Source: Persebacter sp051008975
GTDB lineage: Bacteria; Pseudomonadota; Gammaproteobacteria; Tethybacterales; Persebacteraceae
Assembly (NCBI GenBank): GCA_051008975.1
Contig: JBPCXA010000058.1
Coordinates: 1 to 5,384, forward strand
Length of the DNA: 5,384 bases
Direction of reading: 5' to 3'
The notes beneath the pieces were generated by a model. It was not told where the DNA came from and did not search any database. It saw only the letters and a program-made list of their open reading frames with translations. Positions 1 through 4,919 of this stretch are shown piece by piece; the stretch's first letter is position 1; each line of letters starts with the position of its first letter. Made by a program: the position numbers and the translations under genes.

Positions 1-191
1 TGCTGTATTATTTTGAGCGCGCCTGCCGCAACCAACATTTGGCGATGTCGTCCGGCGCGCCGCTTTTCACCGTCCCGCCCGAAATCGCCGCGCAAACCGC
101 GCAACAGTGGGACGAATATCCGAATCAGGACGCGCACTTCAACGAACTGCGCGCGATCCTGGACCGCGAAGAACCGGAGTACCGGAATTAA
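1..191 (+). CDS. Class II aldolase/adducin-family protein, C-terminal fragment
   Basis: The frame beginning at base 3 is open from the window edge to TAA at 189-191 and gives 62 residues; the 5' part lies outside the window. The fragment starts LYYFERACRNQHLAM and ends ILDREEPEYRN. An 'E-(K/R)-AC-x-Q' helix, then a short 'P-x-E-(I/V)-A' helix leading to a Q-W pair, and a terminal 'L-D-R-(E/K)-x-P-x-Y-R' tail is how I know the C-terminal end of bacterial class II aldolase/adducin domain proteins of about 250 residues. The family fold binds a divalent metal through histidines that lie upstream and are not visible here, so neither substrate nor activity can be judged. Members act in the cytoplasm on sugar phosphates or related hydroxy-carbonyl compounds, and many have no known substrate. 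The family call is fairly safe from the tail alone; the specific function is unknown. The repeat mosaic starts 8 bp after the stop codon. Confidence 0.72.
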   Translation, partial: LYYFERACRNQHLAMSSGAPLFTVPPEIAAQTAQQWDEYPNQDAHFNELRAILDREEPEYRN

Positions 192-199
192 ATTTCGCC

Positions 200-359
200 T
201 TTAATTTAAGAGGTTAAAAGTGCCGCCATTCCGGCGAAAGCCGGAATCTCTTTAATTCCATTCCTGCGAAGGCAGGAATCTCCGCCGCCGCAAAGCGGCG
301 GGAAATTGTACAATTACCGCCTTCGGCGTATAGATTCCTGCCTTCGCAGGAATGGGACG
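200..359. repeat. Palindromic repeat mosaic, copy I (REP/dRS3-like)
   Basis: A non-coding composite of short palindromes. In order: an AT-rich module TTTAATTTAAGAGGTTAAAA (200-219); hairpin A, ATTCCGGCGAAAGCCGGAAT (228-247, 8-bp perfect stem, GAAA loop); hairpin B, ATTCCTGCGAAGGCAGGAAT (260-279, 8-bp stem); CCGCCGC-AAA-GCGGCGG (285-301); the 12-bp palindrome AATTGTACAATT (304-315); CGCC-TTC-GGCG (318-328); and the exact reverse complement of hairpin B (334-353). Because 260-279 and 334-353 are inverted copies, 260-353 could fold as one large cruciform. Bases 200-253 match 2012-2065 in copy II at 53 of 54 positions, 258-302 match 2099-2143 exactly, and 332-359 match 2181-2208 exactly. Such elements resemble the REP and dRS3 intergenic repeats of gamma- and betaproteobacteria, where a REP-associated tyrosine transposase may mobilise them; none is encoded here. 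Confidence 0.9.
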
Positions 360-489
360 GGGGGGATGCGAAAATTGCAGGGCGGAGCGGCGAAATCCGG
401 CGGTGGAGTGGAAAATTCGCGCCTGCCGCCGCCAAAATCTGCCCGTACGCCGCAAAATCGGACAAAAAAGCCGTATCGGACGCAAATTA

Positions 490-506
490 ATGCAACTTTT
501 TTGCAT
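490..506. promoter_or_regulatory. Inverted repeat upstream of the surface-protein promoter
   Basis: ATGCAA-CTTTT-TTGCAT is a perfect 6-bp dyad with a 5-bp spacer. It lies about 37 bp upstream of the proposed extended -10 element, a reasonable position for an activator or repressor site. It matches no operator that I recognise, and a dyad this short can occur by chance in an A/T-rich stretch. The surrounding 360-617 region is otherwise non-coding: apart from this dyad, the promoter and the ribosome binding site, I see nothing else in it. Confidence 0.25.
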
Positions 507-542
507 CGGGGCGAAAAAAATGGTACTTTTCGGGCGAAATCG

Positions 543-551
543 TGCTATACT
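543..551 (+). promoter_or_regulatory. Probable sigma-70 promoter, extended -10, for the surface-protein gene
   Basis: TGCTATACT contains an extended -10 (TGn followed by TATACT at 546-551, 5 of 6 matches to TATAAT). No good -35 box sits 17 bp upstream (523-528 reads GTACTT), but extended -10 promoters tolerate a weak -35. Transcription would begin near 557-559 and leave a leader of about 60 nt before the ATG at 618. No promoter this good is visible elsewhere between the repeat mosaic and the gene. Confidence 0.5.
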
Positions 552-606
552 TTCGGCGGGAGCGTTCGTCGGGGAGCGGCGAATGCGGGCATTTTATCCA
601 CGAAAA

Positions 607-611
607 GGGAG
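607..611 (+). promoter_or_regulatory. Ribosome binding site deciding the ATG at 618
   Basis: GGGAG lies 6 nt before the ATG at 618-620, a near-ideal Shine-Dalgarno spacing. It settles the start of the surface-protein gene. The frame is open well upstream (back to about 306), but that stretch translates repeat DNA and has no comparable binding site, and it lies ahead of the likely promoter. Confidence 0.6.
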
Positions 612-617
612 TTGGGA

Positions 618-1955
618 ATGAAAAACATCAATTTTTTGTTTTGCGCCGCGAAATTGGCGGTTTTTGGCGCGCTGAACAACGTTTTAACTCCTGTTAAGGG
701 GGGGGGGGGGCAACAATATAAAAATGCGCCGTTCGGCGGCGTATTTCGGCGGTTTTTTCCTGCCTTTGCGTTGAGCATTCTGTTCGCGGCGGCGTTTGGA
801 ACGACGGCGGCGAACGCGCAGGAAGCCCGGGCGCGGGTGTATTCAGTGCCCACCACCACTTTCGAAATCGGCGGACGGACGGTTAATTTGGGCGAAACGC
901 TGGCGGAGATCGTCGACGATTTTACCGGCGGCATTTTTCCTAATAATGGTCTCGGCCTCGCGTTTAGGAAGTTAAATTTGGACGGCAGTGAAACGGCGGC
1001 AAATATCAATGTAGACGGTGACGGCTTGCCGATTTTCGGAACCCCGGTGGCGGCGGGCGAGCGCATACGAATAAACGACCTCTTTGCCCCGGGCGGTGCG
1101 GTGCCGCTTATTACTCTCCGTGTGTATCGGAATGCCGCCGGGGTTTTTGCGTTGGCTGACGGCGATACACCGGTAGGCAGAATCACCACCGCCTCCGATT
1201 TGGATTTGACGAGGGAATTCTTTCTCACGGACGATTGGCGATATACGCTCATCGCCGTTGCCGGTACGCAGGGATATGTCGATCCGAGGCCTTGCGATGA
1301 CGCTACGCCGGTATTATCCACTGACGGTTCGATTTGCCAAACCGAAGCCGCCGCCGCCGCCGAAACCGCTTCTGATTCCGCTCCCGCCCCCGGCGGCGAC
1401 AGCAACGCCCGGGATTTGGCGGTTGTCGGTTTGGGCTTGGGCGTCGTCGGATTTATGGCGGCGTACCTTTCGGGCGGCGATTTCTCGCTGTTCCATTTCG
1501 CTCCCGATTACGGATATTCGGCAACCGAAAGCGGCTACGCGTACAATGTCGGCGGTCGCCTGAATTTCCGTAAAGACAACTGGCATCTGTACTACGCCGC
1601 CGGGCAGGAAAATTCCAACGGTGAATTCAGCGATTTCCGCTACGAATCCGGCGGCGAATATACCGCCGATTTGTGGACTGCTGCGTTCTCCGAAACCGTC
1701 CAAGGCGAGACGGCGGACTACGATTTTTCGTTGTCGGCGGATTACCACGGCGGAATTTGGCGGTTGTCGCCGACGTACCGTCTGCATTCCCGTTTGGACG
1801 AGGACGAAACCGAAACGCGGAATTCGCTGAATTTAGAAAGCGTTCTCCGTTATAACCGCTGGACGATTTCGCCCTCGGCGGGATTCCGCTGGGAATCGGC
1901 GGACGAGTTCGGCGACAACGCCCGCTTCAATTTGTCGGCGGTGCGGCGTTTTTAG
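618..1955 (+). CDS. Unrecognised secreted protein with a C-terminal outer-membrane beta-barrel; likely phase-variable
   Basis: 445 residues. I do not recognise the family. Residues 1-43 are an unusual N-terminal extension with a hydrophobic run (4-26) and four glycines (28-31) encoded by a 13-G tract. A typical signal peptide follows: R44-R45, a hydrophobic core (about 46-60), and an A65-N66-A67 site before Q68. Residues 68-245 look like an exposed, aspartate- and glycine-rich domain with two cysteines (226 and 240) that could form a disulfide loop. An Ala/Ser/Pro linker (243-262) and a hydrophobic glycine-rich stretch (266-284) lead to residues 297-445, where short amphipathic segments with alternating aromatics suggest eight to ten beta-strands. 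The last residues, NLSAVRRF, end in phenylalanine, the usual C-terminal signal for BAM-assisted outer-membrane insertion. The layout recalls a small autotransporter or surface adhesin, which is inference. No in-frame ATG exists between the tract and the signal peptide, so expression from ATG 618 needs a tract length of 3n+1. Confidence 0.7.
   Translation: MKNINFLFCAAKLAVFGALNNVLTPVKGGGGQQYKNAPFGGVFRRFFPAFALSILFAAAFGTTAANAQEARARVYSVPTTTFEIGGRTVNLGETLAEIVDDFTGGIFPNNGLGLAFRKLNLDGSETAANINVDGDGLPIFGTPVAAGERIRINDLFAPGGAVPLITLRVYRNAAGVFALADGDTPVGRITTASDLDLTREFFLTDDWRYTLIAVAGTQGYVDPRPCDDATPVLSTDGSICQTEAAAAAETASDSAPAPGGDSNARDLAVVGLGLGVVGFMAAYLSGGDFSLFHFAPDYGYSATESGYAYNVGGRLNFRKDNWHLYYAAGQENSNGEFSDFRYESGGEYTADLWTAAFSETVQGETADYDFSLSADYHGGIWRLSPTYRLHSRLDEDETETRNSLNLESVLRYNRWTISPSAGFRWESADEFGDNARFNLSAVRRF
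698..710 (+). repeat. 13-G homopolymer inside the surface-protein reading frame
   Basis: Thirteen consecutive G form the last base of Lys27 and the codons of Gly28-31. At 13 G the frame continues through the signal peptide to the end of the gene. With 12 G, translation shifts and stops at TGA 772-774; with 14 G it stops at TAA 719-721. G tracts of this length are known slipped-strand switches of surface genes in Neisseria and Campylobacter. A 5-bp inverted repeat, TTAAC-TCCT-GTTAA (684-697), abuts the tract. The tract length is read directly; variability in the population is inferred, and a sequencing error of one base cannot be excluded. Confidence 0.85.
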
Positions 1956-1963
1956 GGAGGGAA

Positions 1964-1980
1964 TTCCTGCTACGCAGGAA
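1964..1980. repeat. Short hairpin just after the surface-protein stop codon
   Basis: TTCCTGC-TAC-GCAGGAA is a perfect 7-bp stem with a 3-nt loop, 8 bp beyond the TAG at 1953-1955. It looks like a shortened member of the same palindrome family. No T-run follows it, so it is a poor intrinsic terminator, though it could protect the mRNA 3' end. Confidence 0.6.
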
Positions 1981-1981
1981 G

Positions 1982-2208
1982 GAGATTCCGGCTTTCGCCG
2001 GAATGGCGTATTTTAATTTAAGAGGTTAAAAGTACCGCCATTCCGGCGAAAGCCGGAATCTCTTTGTTCACTTTGATTTTTCGCTTTAACCCCCCGTCCC
2101 ATTCCTGCGAAGGCAGGAATCTCCGCCGCCGCAAAGCGGCGGGTAATTGTACCTCTTTATAATTTGCGCCTTCGGCGCGGAGATTCCTGCCTTCGCAGGA
2201 ATGGGACG
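1982..2208. repeat. Palindromic repeat mosaic, copy II
   Basis: Same orientation and module order as copy I, with an added reverse-complement hairpin A at its left end (1985-2004). Then follow the AT-rich module TTTAATTTAAGAGGTTAAAA (2012-2031), hairpin A (2040-2059), a roughly 40-bp spacer absent from copy I, hairpin B (2101-2120), CCGCCGC-AAA-GCGGCGG (2126-2142), AATTGTAC (2145-2152), GCGCC-TTC-GGCGC (2166-2178) and the reverse complement of hairpin B (2183-2202). Relative to copy I it carries CTCTTTAT after AATTGTAC, so the 12-bp palindrome of copy I looks like a small deletion product. Nothing here appears to code for protein. Confidence 0.9.
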
Positions 2209-2241
2209 AAAAAAAAATTCCATTCCCGCGAACGCGGGAAT
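2209..2241 (-). terminator. Probable rho-independent terminator for hemL, built from a dRS3-like hairpin
   Basis: On the minus strand the palindrome ATTCCCGCGTTCGCGGGAAT (8-bp stem, 2241 to 2222) is followed by GGAA and then nine consecutive T (2217 to 2209). A GC-rich stem and a long T-run make this the best intrinsic terminator in the window. It lies about 130 bp after the hemL stop codon. The hairpin also fits the neisserial dRS3 pattern ATTCCC-N8-GGGAAT. The four bases between stem and T-run are more than usual, which lowers confidence. Confidence 0.5.
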
Positions 2242-2251
2242 CTCATTCAAA

Positions 2252-2370
2252 GAGATTCCGGCTTTCGCCGGAATGGCGTATTTTAATTAAGAGGTTAAAA
2301 GTACCGTCATTCCGGCGAAAGCCGGAATCTCCGCGCCGTAGGCGCGAAATTTTCCGCCGCTTTGCGGCGG
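2252..2370. repeat. Palindromic repeat mosaic, copy III (abuts the hemL stop)
   Basis: Bases 2252-2331 repeat 1982-2062 of copy II almost perfectly: one T is missing from the AT-rich module and there is one C-to-T change. It comprises reverse-complement hairpin A (2255-2274), the AT-rich module (2282-2300) and hairpin A (2309-2328). It then switches to CGCGCC-GTA-GGCGCG (2332-2346) and CCGCCGC-TTT-GCGGCGG (2354-2370). The last stem ends directly against the hemL stop codon (TGA, complement of 2371-2373), so hemL mRNA would carry a 7-bp GC hairpin immediately after its stop. The hairpin B part seen in copies I and II is absent. Confidence 0.85.
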
Positions 2371-3651
2371 TCAGTGCATGATTTCGGCGAAGGATTCTTC
2401 GGCGGCGGCGGCGGTGTGCGCGATTTCCGCCGCGCCGTGGGCGGAAGTGATAAAGCCCGCCTCGTAGGCGGACGGCGCGAGATAAACGCCGCGCGACAAC
2501 ATCGCGTGGAAGAATTTGCGGAATAGTCCGATGTCGCACGACCGCGCCTCCGCCAGATTTGTCGGCGGCGTTTCGCGGAAATACAGCCCCAGCATTCCGC
2601 CGAGAAAATCCGCGCAGAACGGCGCGCCGTGTTTTTGCGCCGCCGTCGCCAGCGCGGTTGTCAGGGCGTCGGCGGTCGTCCGCAGTTTTGCGAAGAATCC
2701 GTCCGCCAGTACGATTTCCAAAGTCGCCAGCCCCGCCGCCAGCGCGACCGGATTGCCGGACAATGTCCCCGCCTGATATACGCCGCCTTCGGGCGCGAGC
2801 GTTTGCATGATGTCGCGGCGTCCGCCGAACGCGGCGACTCCCAGCCCGCCGCCGACGACTTTTCCGAGACAGGTCAAATCGGGCGCGATGTTAAATATCT
2901 CCTGCGCGCCGCCGCGCGAAACGCGGAAGCCGCTCATTACTTCGTCAAAAATTAATACCGCGCCGTGTTTGTCGCACAACGCGCGCAGGGCGCGCAAAAA
3001 CTCCTCCGTACCGCGCGCCATATTCATATTGCCGGCGACGGGTTCCACGATGACCGCGGCGATCTCCCCGCCGCGGCGGGCGAATATATCCGCCGCCGCC
3101 TGCGAATCGTTGTACGGCAGCGAAATCGTACCGGCGGCGACGGCGTCCGGCACGCCGTCCGAAGAGGGAACGCCCAAAGTCAGCGCGCCGGAACCGGCCG
3201 CGACCAGCAGCGAATCGGCGTGTCCGTGATAGCAGCCGTCAAACTTCACCAGCAAATCGCGTCCGCAAAAACCGCGCGCGACGCGAATCGCGCTCATCGT
3301 CGCCTCGGTGCCGGAATTGACCGCGCGCACCGTTTGCAAAGACGGCATCGCGTCGCGTAAAGTTTCGGCGAAGCGGCATTCCGTTTCGGTCGGCGCGCCG
3401 AAGCCGAGACCCTTCGCCGCCGCCCGCCGCACCGCGTCCACCACTTCTTCGCGCGCATGTCCGACGATAATCGCGCCCCACGAGCAGACATAATCGGCAT
3501 AGCGGCGCCCCTCCGCGTCGGTCAGCCACGCGCCCGCGCCCTCGGCGAAAAATACCGGCGCGCCGCCCACGCCGTGAAACGCCCGCGCCGGCGAATTGAC
3601 GCCGCCCGGAATTACCCGCAGCGCGCGCGCGAACAATTCTTCGGAATTCAT
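2371..3651 (-). CDS. hemL: Glutamate-1-semialdehyde 2,1-aminomutase (GSAM)
   Basis: 426 residues, the normal full length for the family. HemL is a cytoplasmic PLP enzyme, fold type I (class III aminotransferase relative), that converts glutamate-1-semialdehyde to 5-aminolevulinate, the last step of the C5 route to the first tetrapyrrole precursor. Motifs seen in order: PGGVNSPARAF (15-25), NSGTEATMSAIR (112-123, phosphate-binding region), YHGHADSLLV (141-150), the PLP-ring aspartate in FDEVMSGFR (D236), the Schiff-base lysine K264 in CLGKVVGGGL, and YQAGTLSGNP (292-301). The loop after K264 reads GLGVAAFGG where most homologues have GLPVGAFGG, and SSDGVP (163-168) replaces the common SSPGVP; neither touches the catalytic lysine. 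ATG 3651 gives the canonical N-terminus. No clear Shine-Dalgarno precedes it. It lies 113 bp downstream of hemY with a 14-G tract in the gap, and ends convergently with the surface-protein gene. Confidence 0.97.
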   Translation of the reverse strand: MNSEELFARALRVIPGGVNSPARAFHGVGGAPVFFAEGAGAWLTDAEGRRYADYVCSWGAIIVGHAREEVVDAVRRAAAKGLGFGAPTETECRFAETLRDAMPSLQTVRAVNSGTEATMSAIRVARGFCGRDLLVKFDGCYHGHADSLLVAAGSGALTLGVPSSDGVPDAVAAGTISLPYNDSQAAADIFARRGGEIAAVIVEPVAGNMNMARGTEEFLRALRALCDKHGAVLIFDEVMSGFRVSRGGAQEIFNIAPDLTCLGKVVGGGLGVAAFGGRRDIMQTLAPEGGVYQAGTLSGNPVALAAGLATLEIVLADGFFAKLRTTADALTTALATAAQKHGAPFCADFLGGMLGLYFRETPPTNLAEARSCDIGLFRKFFHAMLSRGVYLAPSAYEAGFITSAHGAAEIAHTAAAAEESFAEIMH

Positions 3652-3671
3652 TCTTTGTTTTTCGCTTTCAT
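3648..3671 (-). CDS. Possible 7-codon leader peptide overlapping the hemL start
   Basis: On the minus strand ATG at 3671 begins a reading frame MKAKNKE that ends in TGA at 3650-3648, overlapping the hemL ATG (3651-3649) as ATGA. Since hemL has no obvious Shine-Dalgarno of its own, re-initiation from this short frame could supply ribosomes. Against this, the short frame itself lacks a well-spaced binding site (the nearest G-rich stretch ends 14 nt upstream), and an A-rich leader produces such ORFs easily. It contains no run of regulatory codons that would suggest attenuation. Confidence 0.2.
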   Translation of the reverse strand: MKAKNKE

Positions 3672-3676
3672 TTTTT

Positions 3677-3708
3677 ATTTAATATCCCCCCCCCCCCCCA
3701 TAAAAAAA
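3677..3708 (-). promoter_or_regulatory. Possible hemL promoter with the G tract as spacer
   Basis: Reading the minus strand, a T-rich block (3708-3702) is followed by A-T, fourteen G (3699-3686), and then ATATTAAAT (3685-3677). TATTAA (3684-3679) or TTAAAT (3682-3677) each match the -10 consensus at 4 of 6 positions. TTTTTA (3706-3701), a weak -35, would lie 16 or 18 bp away. If real, tract length sets the -35/-10 spacing, as in the neisserial porA promoter. The element matches are weak and this is inference; hemL could instead be read through from hemY. Confidence 0.3.
3686..3699 (-). repeat. 14-G homopolymer (coding strand) upstream of hemL
   Basis: Fourteen consecutive C on the plus strand, read as G14 in the direction of hemL, end 34 bp before the hemL start codon. 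The tract is in the hemY-hemL gap, outside any long reading frame. An ATG directly at its 5' edge (3701-3699) opens only a short frame (MGGGGDIK) that also stops quickly at 13 or 15 G. A length change would therefore not switch an ORF but would alter the leader or promoter spacing. Confidence 0.85.
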
Positions 3709-3764
3709 TTCGCGGCGGAAGAATCGGAAATGCATTCGGATATTCGCAAAAAAGCGCGGCGAAT

Positions 3765-4919
3765 TTACGGACGCGCGGGCGCGGAATCGTCCTCGGAATC
3801 GGGGCGCATTTCCGCCTCCAACGCTTCCAAGGCGCGGGCGTTGCGCGGGTCGGGGCGCAGCGAATTCGCCATTTGATAATACCGCCGCGCGCGCCCCCAG
3901 AGTTTGAGGCGTCCCGCCAGCATCGCCGCCGCCCGCAGATATTCGGGATCGGTTTTGTCGTCGCCGCGTTCCTGGGCGGCGGCGAAGGCGGTTTCGCAGG
4001 TTTTTTTCGCGCCCATCTCGGCGACGGCGGAGAGAATGGCGGGCGAATCGCCGGCGATTTTTACGGCGCGCTCCAAAGTTTCGGCGACCGTCCCGTCGTC
4101 CCCCAGGCGGTGCAGCGCGCGGATATACGCCGCCAGCAGCGGCGGATTTTTTTGTTCCGCGGCGGCGACGTTGTTTTTCCAAAAACTCCGCAGCGCCGCG
4201 ATGTCGTCCGTTTTCGCCAGCGCCGTTTCGGCGATTTCGAACGCCGCCAGTTCCCATTTGCGCGCGCGCGCGCCGTCGCGAAGGCGGTACGCCGCGGACA
4301 ACGCCTGCGGCCATTGTTCGCGGCGGCGGGCGGCGCGCAAATACATTTTCGCCAGCAGCGGAGAACCGCCCGGCGCGCCGGCTTCGCTCAAAATTTTGAA
4401 CGCCTCGTCGTCGCGGTTTTCGGCGGTCGCGAGTTCGGCTTTCGCGGCGGCGGCGATGTCGGCGGCGGTACTGTCGGCGGCGCGGCGCAGCCACTCGTCG
4501 CGCGCGCCGCGGTCGTCCGATTTTTCGGCGGCGGCGGCGGCGAGCCAGGCAAATGCGCCGTCCGGGTCGGACTGCCGGGCGAGACGCGAAAACGTCTTAA
4601 ACGCCCGCCGATGATCGTCCAACGCCAGCGCGCGCACGCCCTCCTCCAAAGTTTCGCGGCGACTTTTTTCGGCGCGTTTCTCCTTCCACCGCGCCAAATA
4701 CGCGGGAAAGAAAAACAGCGGCGACAGCAATTTCAACGCCAGCGCGAGCAAGACAAACGCGATCGCCGCCGCCGCCGCCGCGACCGAAGCCGGGGGCGAA
4801 ACGCGCCAGCCGCCGTATTCCACCACCAGCGGGCGGTCCAAATAAAAATGGGACGCGACAATCAGCGCGGCGACGGCGGCGAGCAGCAGCGCGTTTTTAA
4901 TCCAGCGGAGCAGTTTCAT
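3765..4919 (-). CDS. hemY: HemY-family inner-membrane TPR protein
   Basis: 384 residues, close to the usual length of about 400. The N-terminus shows the HemY_N layout: transmembrane helix 1 (about 9-27), a short periplasmic loop holding YGGWRV (35-40), transmembrane helix 2 (about 44-71), then a basic stretch KEKRAEKSRR (79-88) marking a return to the cytoplasm. The remainder is alanine-rich paired helices typical of TPR repeats, with a recognisable last unit around WGRARRYYQMANSLRPD (341-357) and the family-typical S-F-W-K near 245-248. HemY of this type is not the protoporphyrinogen oxidase that shares the name in Bacillus; its biochemical role is unproven, though it is encoded with heme-synthesis genes and thought to organise them at the membrane. 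Its ATG overlaps the upstream stop (ATGA, 4919-4916), implying translational coupling. The last ~14 residues are acidic, proline-rich and probably disordered. Confidence 0.88.
   Translation of the reverse strand: MKLLRWIKNALLLAAVAALIVASHFYLDRPLVVEYGGWRVSPPASVAAAAAAIAFVLLALALKLLSPLFFFPAYLARWKEKRAEKSRRETLEEGVRALALDDHRRAFKTFSRLARQSDPDGAFAWLAAAAAEKSDDRGARDEWLRRAADSTAADIAAAAKAELATAENRDDEAFKILSEAGAPGGSPLLAKMYLRAARRREQWPQALSAAYRLRDGARARKWELAAFEIAETALAKTDDIAALRSFWKNNVAAAEQKNPPLLAAYIRALHRLGDDGTVAETLERAVKIAGDSPAILSAVAEMGAKKTCETAFAAAQERGDDKTDPEYLRAAAMLAGRLKLWGRARRYYQMANSLRPDPRNARALEALEAEMRPDSEDDSAPARP

Noticed and set aside
13..204. Plus-strand frame of 63 codons at the left edge
   Set aside because: Arg/Ser/Pro-rich shadow; the frame starting at base 3 gives a recognisable class II aldolase/adducin tail.
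228..253. Hairpin A followed by CTCTTTAATT as an intrinsic terminator of the class II aldolase gene
   Set aside because: The following T-run is short and interrupted, and the same hairpin recurs in positions unrelated to gene ends.
304..315. AATTGTACAATT as an operator site
   Set aside because: Comparison with copy II (AATTGTAC then CTCTTTAT then AATT) suggests it is a by-product of an 8-bp deletion within the repeat mosaic.
200..359. CRISPR array
   Set aside because: The repeats are palindromic, come in both orientations and differ in inner bases; spacing is irregular and there are no unique spacers of constant length.
306..617. Upstream extension of the surface-protein frame, open back to about 306
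   Set aside because: It translates the repeat mosaic and the promoter region, has no good ribosome binding site and lies ahead of the likely transcription start. The ATG at 618 with GGGAG 6 nt upstream is far better.
545..1405. Minus-strand open frame (286 codons) opposite the surface-protein gene
   Set aside because: No signal, domain or ribosome binding site. It runs through the G tract and the promoter of the plus-strand gene, which has a coherent signal peptide and barrel.
4261..4272. Alternating (CG)6 tract as a Z-DNA or regulatory site
   Set aside because: It lies inside hemY, encodes Ala-Arg codons and is expected in a gene this GC-rich.
3679..4494. Minus-strand arginine-rich open frame (271 codons) overlapping hemY in another frame
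   Set aside because: Low-complexity Arg/Gly translation with no start signal; a frame shadow of hemY.
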